From Sciurus carolinensis (taxonomy: Eukaryota > Chordata > Mammalia > Rodentia > Sciuridae), in contig NC_062218.1 of assembly GCF_902686445.1 (NCBI RefSeq), forward strand, positions 11,569,015 through 11,633,014: a stretch of 64,000 bases of DNA. Direction: 5' to 3'. The notes beneath the pieces were generated by a model. It was not told the origin of the DNA and did not search any database. It worked only from the letters and a program-made list of their open reading frames with translations. Position numbers and translations under genes: made by a program. Within the stretch, counting starts at the first letter, position 1. Each line of letters opens with the position of its first letter. Shown here one piece after another: positions 57,379 through 64,000 of the stretch.

Positions 57379-57939
57379 CCTCTCCAAGAATTTCTGGAAT
57401 ACCAAGGGTCACACACGGAGACATAAGTCCACTTAGTGATGTGTGAGCTCCGGTATTTGTGGGTCTCTGTCTACCACTTGCCTTCAGGACTGACCCAGGT
57501 GCAACAGATTCCCTAGAAAGCAAATGTGTATGCTTTGTGTGAGGCTTAGTAGGGAGACTGTTTCTCTCTTGGGGTGTGTAGGGTGGAAGTTAGATTGACT
57601 TTCCAGGAGGACGAGGATTCAAGTGTGAACAAGAAAGAATTGTGAATCATTTAGATCTGTCTCCAGCTTCCTCTTTTTAGGCCTGGGCATGAGTTGCATT
57701 TAATAGTCCTCTTAAGTATACACATGTGCAAGGATTGTGCTACACACTACATGTGCAAAAGTGAGGAACATATAGCTTGACATCCAGAAGCTCATGTGTA
57801 ATAAAGATGATTCATGTTTCTAAAAAGAAACACAGTAAAGAAATAGGCCAACTTGCCTGATCACTTCTTGATTTTTGAAGAAGTTCCCTTGATGCTCATC
57901 ACCACTGCCTCATGTTGTGTTGAAAACAACAATGCTTTT
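57379..57939. other. Unique spacer
   Basis: Nothing recognised. The left target-site copy of the following L1 lies at 57929-57939. Confidence 0.45.
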
Positions 57940-58446
57940 CTTTTTTTAAATTTTTTATTTGTTCCTTTTAGTTACACGTGACAATAGAATGTATTTTGAC
58001 ATATTATACATACATGGAGTGTAACTTCCCATTCTTGTGGTTATACATGATGTGCAGTTACACAGGTCATGTATTCATCATAAACATAGGACAGTGATGT
58101 CCAATACATTGTACTGTCTTTCCTATTCCCATCTCCCGCTTCCCTTCATTCCCCTTTGTCTAATCCAATGAACTTTTATTCTTCCTTCCCCCATCCTCGT
58201 TATGTGTTAGCAACATACCAGAAAGAACATTTGACCTTTGGCTTTTGGGGATTGGCTTATTTCTCTTGGCATGATAATCTTCAGTGCCATCCATTTACCA
58301 GAAAGTGCCATCATTTCATTCCTCTTTATGGCTAAGTAATACTCCATTGTGTATATGTACCACATTTTCTTTATCCATTCATCTGTTGAAGGGTACCTAG
58401 GTTGGCTCTATAGCCTAGCTATTGTGAATTGAGCTGCTATAAAAAG
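57940..58446 (-). mobile_element. L1 3' end with target-site duplication
   Basis: T-rich left edge, TTTTAGTTACACGTGACAAT, TATTATACATACATGGAGTG, pyrimidine tract, then the end of ORF2 (GGGTACCTAGGTTGGCTCTA, GAATTGAGCTGCTATAAAA). Flanks ACAATGCTTTT (57929) and ACAATGCTCTTT (58447) are a near-perfect target-site duplication. 5'-truncated. Confidence 0.92.
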
Positions 58447-58719
58447 ACAATGCTCTTTTATCAACATCTGTCCTTTGCACCTTTGAGAGACTTTACCAGC
58501 CACAGTGCAAAGCAAACTTTAGACTTGAATCTAGACTTGGGCTCTGTTAGTGGAGAGAAGAAAAAACAGCCCATCCTGTTTATCTAAAATTCACTTCTCT
58601 ATCAGCTTACCTAGCCATTAGGAGTTTCACAGGGGACCAAGCGAAATAGTTGAACATTTTAAGCATTTCTATTCTAAAATAATTCCTTGTTTTTCATAAG
58701 CATTAAATATTATATAGAT

Positions 58720-59005
58720 ACTTTATTCAGGTTCTCCAGAAAGACTGAACCCATAAGATGTAAATTTGGTGAAAGTCCTGGAATCAAAAGTCCAAAGAGC
58801 ATAGACTGGCATCCAAGAGAAGCTTCAGAAGACAGAGAGACCAATTTGCCTTTTCTCTGTTTTTCTTCTCTCTGGGTCTCTGGGTCTTAGTCCACCTAGA
58901 TTCACACACCAATCTTTTTGGAAACACCTTCACAGACGCACCCAAAAGCAACACTGAGCCAATTGTCTAGGTATTCCTTAATCCAGTCAAATTAACCTCC
59001 ACAAT
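58720..59005. mobile_element. Ancient LTR-like remnant
   Basis: TTATTCAGGTTCTCCAGAAA, GACTGAACCCATAAGATG, GAAACACCTTCACAGACGCA, CCCAAAAGCAACACTGAGCC, AATTGTCTAGGTATTCC and CAGTCAAATTAACC follow the order of a widespread mammalian repeat with 'attcagggttctcta' at one end and 'cagtcaagttgac' at the other. The middle is reduced. Family uncertain. Confidence 0.55.
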
Positions 59006-62000
59006 AGGGAAACGCATGCGCGTGCACACACGATTACGCAACTACTTAAAGCAGATAGCTTTGTGTTACCACTTATTTTCTTGCTTTTGTGAACACTGTT
59101 GCTAATATAGTAAGGGTGAAAAAAAAGCCAGAGCGCTTCCTGGCACTGCCTTTCTGCAGGTGAGGAGAGATTGGGGGTGTCTGAGGGTTCCATTTTTACC
59201 ACTTTTCAAACCAAGTTTGAGTGCTGACTCCATATCCACCGTCAATGTAGTCGATATGAGGCCTCTGGGGTTCAGGTTCTCAGCACATGGCCCCGATCAC
59301 ATTCCCTCGACCCTAACCCTAAACTACAAGGCAGCCTCTGAAGAACAACTGTCAACGCTTCCTACGTGTTAGAGAAGAGAGGCTTTCTGTCCACTGCCAA
59401 GTGCAAAGTCAAGTCCCTTATCGAAACGCCTCGCAAAACACTCTCTCACCAGAGGGCAAAAGCAGCTTTCAATACTTCATTTAAACTCACATATGTTATT
59501 ACTGTCTGACACATAAAGTAGCTCAAAACCTTTCCTGATGCTTCCTTCCCTTCCCAGGGGGGACAAAATGGTTAATTGGTTGGTTAATTTTTTAAAAATT
59601 TTTTCTACAACAACACAAGACTATAATTACAACAAATCTCCTTATGCTGTAACTAGGGAAAAAGAATGGGGGGGTGGTTTACATGTGTAAATGAAATTCT
59701 TAATTCCCTCAATTCTGCAACAATTTTAAAACTCTGTTTCCTTATCTCCTCCTCTGAAATCCCCATGACATATGCTACCTATGAATAATATTTTTAAATC
59801 CATATATGCCAATATGCTGCTGCTGTTCTCACATTATTAGACAAGTAAAGTTCTTCACTAATTCCACAAAACAAAATGTTCCCAACATTGGAAGATACTT
59901 GAAAAGTTTCAGCTTTTTCTTGAATTCTATTTTACCGTGAAGCACATAATGTCAATTCTTAATTTCTCTGAGAAAATCATGAAACCAAACACAGCTCTCA
60001 GCTTGTGAACACCCATTAGACCTTTGGGTGACAGCCCAGGCGGACTCTTTATTCAGTCTCAGTTCACCACGACACTCACCTACTCCAAGAAATGCTTCCG
60101 CCTTCTAGTTGGGTACTCGTGTCCACTGGCCCCATGGATGCAATGGGCAACACTTTCCATTCCAATCCATTTAGTTCCGGAGTTCAGTTAAAACTGTAAA
60201 GGAGTCATGGCAAGCCAGGACAAGATACAGGAGCAGGAGCCACCTCTGAATCCCCCTTCCCTTCTGCCCTACTATCTTCCAACACATCAGTGCCCTACAA
60301 ACCCTCTCTGAGTTTTAGGATGACCGCCCCTCTTTCTGGCCATCAGGGTCTTTATTCCTCATTTCTACATTTCCATCTTTCTACCTCATTGTCCTATTTC
60401 ACCTTTTTCCTTCTTAGCTTCACATTCTCGCTCACTTTTTTCTCCTTTTCAATTGGAGACACACACAGAAAGATTCATAGAACTAACGGGCAGACAGTCC
60501 AGTGCCTGTCCTTGGGCTACTATCTGAAGTTTCATTGACTTTTTTTATCACATACTTTATCCCTTATGTTTCCTCAAATATCTCCATGGTTGCTTCCCAC
60601 CAACCCACCCTTCGATCCACACAGCTAAAACTTACCTTTTCTCATCCCTGAAGGTCACCCTGTATTCTTTGTCTAGCAGATTCCGTTGTTCTGCTAAGCT
60701 GGATGTGGTTCAGAAGATGGTGGGCCATTTGTCACCTTTACGGTCAAATGCATTTTCGTAATTTCCCTTCTCTTTTGTTCTACATCACAGAAGTTGTTCA
60801 GCTTGGAAAGCTGGCCTTGCATATCCCTAAAGCAACGCCACCCAGGCCCTTGTGTAAATCACCTACATCCGGAGCACTGAGAAGGGCTTAGTGTTCCTTC
60901 CCCCCTGCAGAAATTATTATGTGCAAAAAAGATAAAGACTCACTCATGCAGAACCTTCCTTCATTGGTCCACAAGCAAGAGCACGTCTGGAGCCTCTGGG
61001 GACAGTCTGGAGCCAGGCACAGGGGACACAAAGAGAAGTAAAATGCAGCCCTGGTCCTGAGCCCAGGGATGCACACAGCACAAGGTGGTTCGTGCACTGA
61101 GGAGACTATGAGTGGCGTTCTCAGAAAGGCGCCTTGCCCAGATGGGATGGAGGAGGCCTGGGGCATCTCCAGGTGGAAGTAGCACCAACAATGGGCCACG
61201 TTCTTAAAGACCAAAGTCAGAGGACCAGGCAGGAAAGCAGAATTGACAGGGAATGTACAAGGAAAACCTATGACATGCACAGACACCCTGAAATATGAAA
61301 ACTAAGTGTGCGGGGGGCAGGGAGATGTGAGGGGTTCAGGTTGGGGACCTCGGGTGCATGGGACAGTGTGATGGAAAACATGAGAAAGCAGCCAGAAAAT
61401 GAAGAGCCCTCACAACAAGCCAAAAACATCTGGTTTACTTCAAAACCAATAATAGACAATTACCGCATATACAGCAAAAAGCAAGCATGACCCTGTCTTA
61501 AAACTTACCCCACGTGGTGTCCGTAGAGTACAGGAACACCACCTTTAAAGAGAGACAGACCCAGGTGTGTATTCCAGACCCATTTTTCAGTGGAACCTCA
61601 GACACACGTAAGGGGTCTGGACTCCACTTTCTTCATTTACAAATGGCAACCCAGCCAGCCAAGGTGTGAGGATGGACAACACAGGGAATCTCTTTAGAGC
61701 ATCTAATCTATCACCCTGCCTCCTGCTTATTCACTGCTGGCCACTCCTCGCCTCTCCCATCAATCTCTACCTTTCTGATTATTCTGTCCCCCAGAAATCT
61801 AAGCCTTGGTTTTTACTGATTGCCTTGCTTTCTGATTCTTAGCCAACAGAGAGGCACAATCAAGGGAAAGGAGGGTGGGAGGCAGAAGTCGTGGGGAATT
61901 TCCTCTCTGCTCTCTCCCTGCTTCGACGCTGTGGTTCCCGTTGGCTGCATCCCTGTGACAAAGCCTATCCGCAGCAGCTGTAGTCCTCATAGGACTCCAA

Positions 62001-63011
62001 GAACACCCTTCCTTCCCGGCGCCTGGGGTTCCCCGCTCTGCTAGGCCCCCAGTGCATCAGCATGCTCTGTGGTTCCCTTAACCCTGGCACAGGTCTAGAG
62101 TTCCTCTTTAAAGTCCCTCTAGTTTGACAGATGTGAGTAGACTTTTATTTCCTGACAAAACTCCATTTGACGCACTCAGCTTATAAAGGGTCAGTGACAG
62201 AATTTTATAGAGAAGCCTCAGATACTAAAGAATGACATGCAAATGGCACTTTTCTCATGACACCGTGTGCTATCCAAAGGGAAAGCAACATCACTTACTA
62301 GTAGCAATGTTAAATGGGCCATTAATCCTTGTTCATTAATATTATAAGGAATGGTGGGTGGTTGCTGAGCATCCGGTACGGGGTTTATTCTTCAAAACCC
62401 ATCGCTTCTTCAATTTCAGATGCTCAAACTTTTCTCATGAAGTAAATGGAATGATTCTACATGTGGGAGAGGTGACAGTACATCTGCCGTCATAGCTCTG
62501 TTTGGTGCCAAAGTCCCTCTGGTGGGAAGACTACAATCTGTTTCAGCTATTAATATTGCAGAAGGAGAACTTGCAGTTAAAGAAATTTGGAGAGTCAAAT
62601 ACCCTGCAGTCAGAACATTCAAAAGTTAAGAATCTTTCACCAAAGTAATCTACCCATACTTGGCTAGTATCTTGGGGAAATGTTATTCTGTAAATTCTTT
62701 TCTAGGCTTTTACAGCAAGAACAAATTTTGTTGTGCTTTGTTTGGGGAAAAGGGGCAGGGGAGGCAAAAGAATCTCTCAGACATTTAAAAGCTAATAAAT
62801 TCAATAGAGATTCCCCTTATTTACCAAAATGTTTTTGCCAAATCTTAGAGGAAGAGAACATTTCACATATCAAACGTTCCTACTGAAAATGGAAGGGTAG
62901 GCCTTCTTCTATGTGAGAGCTGCCCTATGAGAAAAGATGTACCCGCGTGGGAGTTAAAACTACTAGTATTTGAGGTTGAAAAACATGGCAACTGGTTCAT
63001 AATGGAGTCTG
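59006..63011. other. Long unique stretch
   Basis: About 4 kb with no transposon that I can name with confidence. It contains CCCTAACCCTAA at 59311-59322 and a possible weak MIR near 61570-61700. Frames at 60290-60538 (plus) and 60888-61286 (minus, 132 codons) show no recognised domain. 60960-62050 is more GC-rich than its surroundings. Confidence 0.4.
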
Positions 63012-63154
63012 TGTTATGATTTCAATCTGAAATGTGCCCCAAAACTTATGTGTTGAAGGCTGGGTCTCAGAGGTGGGGGCGTTTGGGAAGTGGTGGATCA
63101 TGGAGGCTCTGATCTCATCAGTGGATTAATCCATTGACAGTTAAATGGATGACG

Positions 63155-63174
63155 GGGTTAGGGTTAGGGTTAGG
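63155..63174 (+). repeat. Short telomere-like (TTAGGG) run
   Basis: GGGTTAGGGTTAGGGTTAGG, just over three units, inside the MST LTR. Confidence 0.95.
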
Positions 63175-63291
63175 TGGAAACTGCAGGCAGGTGGCACCTT
63201 GTAGAGGAAGCAGGTCACTACAGGTCACTGGAAGTCTGCCCTTAGGACTGTCTTGTCTTGGGCCCCTTCTACTTCTGTCTAGCTGTCTATC

Positions 63292-63296
<5 letters not shown>

Positions 63297-63353
<57 letters not shown>
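63297..63353. repeat. (CT)n microsatellite
   Basis: Pure CT dinucleotide run of about 57 bp in the MST LTR, in the same part of the LTR as the run in the copy at 18768. Confidence 0.97.
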
Positions 63354-63356
<3 letters not shown>

Positions 63357-63551
63357 CAATCACGGCTGCTTCCATGAGCTCAGCAGCTTCCCTCCCCACA
63401 TCCTTCCTCCATGCCTCACCTCAGGCCCAGCTGCATACATGACACAACCATGAACTGAAACCTCAGAAACCATGAGCCGGAACAAATCTCTGCTCCTTTA
63501 AGTGGTTCATGTGAGGTATTTTGGGTCATAGCAAGGAAAAGCTGATTAACA

Positions 63552-64000
63552 CAAGCTGTGAAAGTTGGAACGTATATAGACCAGGAAGGAAATTATCTTC
63601 TCTGTTCTGTCTAGGTTGTTTCTTGCAAGCAGAAAACAAGATCTCAGTATTGGACAAGTGTTCCTTATTTAAAAAAATACAAAAATAAACAAACCAAAAA
63701 GGACAATCTGGATTGATAAGTAGATTTATAAAACAGTTTAATAATCCGAGACTTATTCCTTCCACTGCAGAAGGATTTGCCACTTTTCAGGATTCACTGC
63801 TTCTGGTGATGCATGAGAGCGTGAGACATAGGAGCATTTTCTACATCACTGATCGCTTTGAATCTGAGCTTTGGACTTGAGGTGAATGTTAATAAGACAG
63901 AAACTGAAACTAAACTTTCAGGAGTCACAACCAGAAGTGAGAAACTGGAAATAACATGTAGATTTTCTTGGAACTTAATTAAAATTTTGGTGAAAATACA
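63552..64000. other. Unique spacer to window end
   Basis: Nothing recognised. The 85-codon minus-strand frame overlaps the LTR edge and shows no domain. Confidence 0.45.

Larger units (their letters stand above)
63012..63551 (+). mobile_element. MST-type solo LTR with CT and telomere-like repeats
   Basis: TGTTATGATTTCAATCTGAA at the start, GAAGGCTGGGTCTCAGAGGT, CATCAGTGGATTAATCC, GAAACTGCAGGCAGGTGGCA, CATGAACTGAAACCTCAGAA, CCATGAGCCGGAACAAATCT and AGCTGATTAACA at the end. A CT run lies at 63297-63353 and a TTAGGG run at 63155-63174. Frames inside it are microsatellite shadows. Confidence 0.85.

Noticed and set aside
60888..61286. 132-codon minus-strand frame as a possible exon
   Set aside because: No domain, splice-site pair or neighbouring exon could be identified. 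The overlapping frame at 60961-61191 is equally open.
63118..63399. Arginine/glutamate-rich frame on the minus strand
   Set aside because: It is produced by the CT repeat at 63297-63353.
1..64000. CRISPR arrays, operons, prophage or other bacterial systems
   Set aside because: Repeat content is mammalian throughout, and no regularly spaced repeats with unique spacers or bacterial gene organisation were found.

Overview
The window looks like a non-coding stretch of a rodent genome, most likely a squirrel-family (Sciuridae) species. The clearest sign is a set of dimeric SINEs in which a 7SL-derived B1 monomer is fused to a tRNA-Ala-like ID unit (the B1-dID type known from squirrels and their relatives). 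Several LINE-1 copies share a pyrimidine-rich 3' end, and there are many MaLR LTRs of the MST and MLT1 types. I found no exon, intact protein-coding gene, functional RNA gene, CRISPR array or prokaryotic feature. Nearly all long open frames are LINE-1 debris or shadows of repeats. All repeat family names come from my memory of consensus sequences, with no database search, so subfamily names are approximate.

Layout. 1-4.7 kb: L1 3' ends, three B1-dID SINEs and an MLT1 solo LTR. 4.7-9.8 kb: a long plus-strand L1 (L1-A) that landed in the tail of a SINE. 9.8-27 kb: mostly unique AT-rich DNA with DNA-transposon remnants, MIRs, MST/MLT1 LTRs, one ID-type SINE with a clean target-site duplication, and one well-preserved class II ERV solo LTR (26120-26491) flanked by a perfect 6-bp duplication. 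27.3-32.6 kb: a second long L1 (L1-B) on the minus strand, probably reaching its 5'UTR. 32.6-37.3 kb: nested insertions, with young L1 ends inside an ancient L1ME 3'UTR and inside an MLT1 LTR. 37.3-45 kb: largely unique, with one MST LTR and a candidate RFX-site palindrome. 45-46.4 kb: a 5'-truncated L1 with an expanded AT-rich tail. 46.4-54 kb: mostly unique. 54-59 kb: a Tigger remnant, a near-identical 131-bp direct duplication whose second copy interrupts an ancient L1, a candidate conserved element, an MST LTR and an L1 end. 59-64 kb: unique DNA, then an MST LTR carrying a CT microsatellite and a short telomere-like run.

There is no gene network to describe. Both long L1s have lost catalytic residues and are dead copies. 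No previously undescribed biological system is visible. The most distinctive observations are the 131-bp templated-looking duplication, the intact class II LTR with its target-site duplication, the dense nesting of elements, and two near-perfect RFX-type palindromes in unique DNA.
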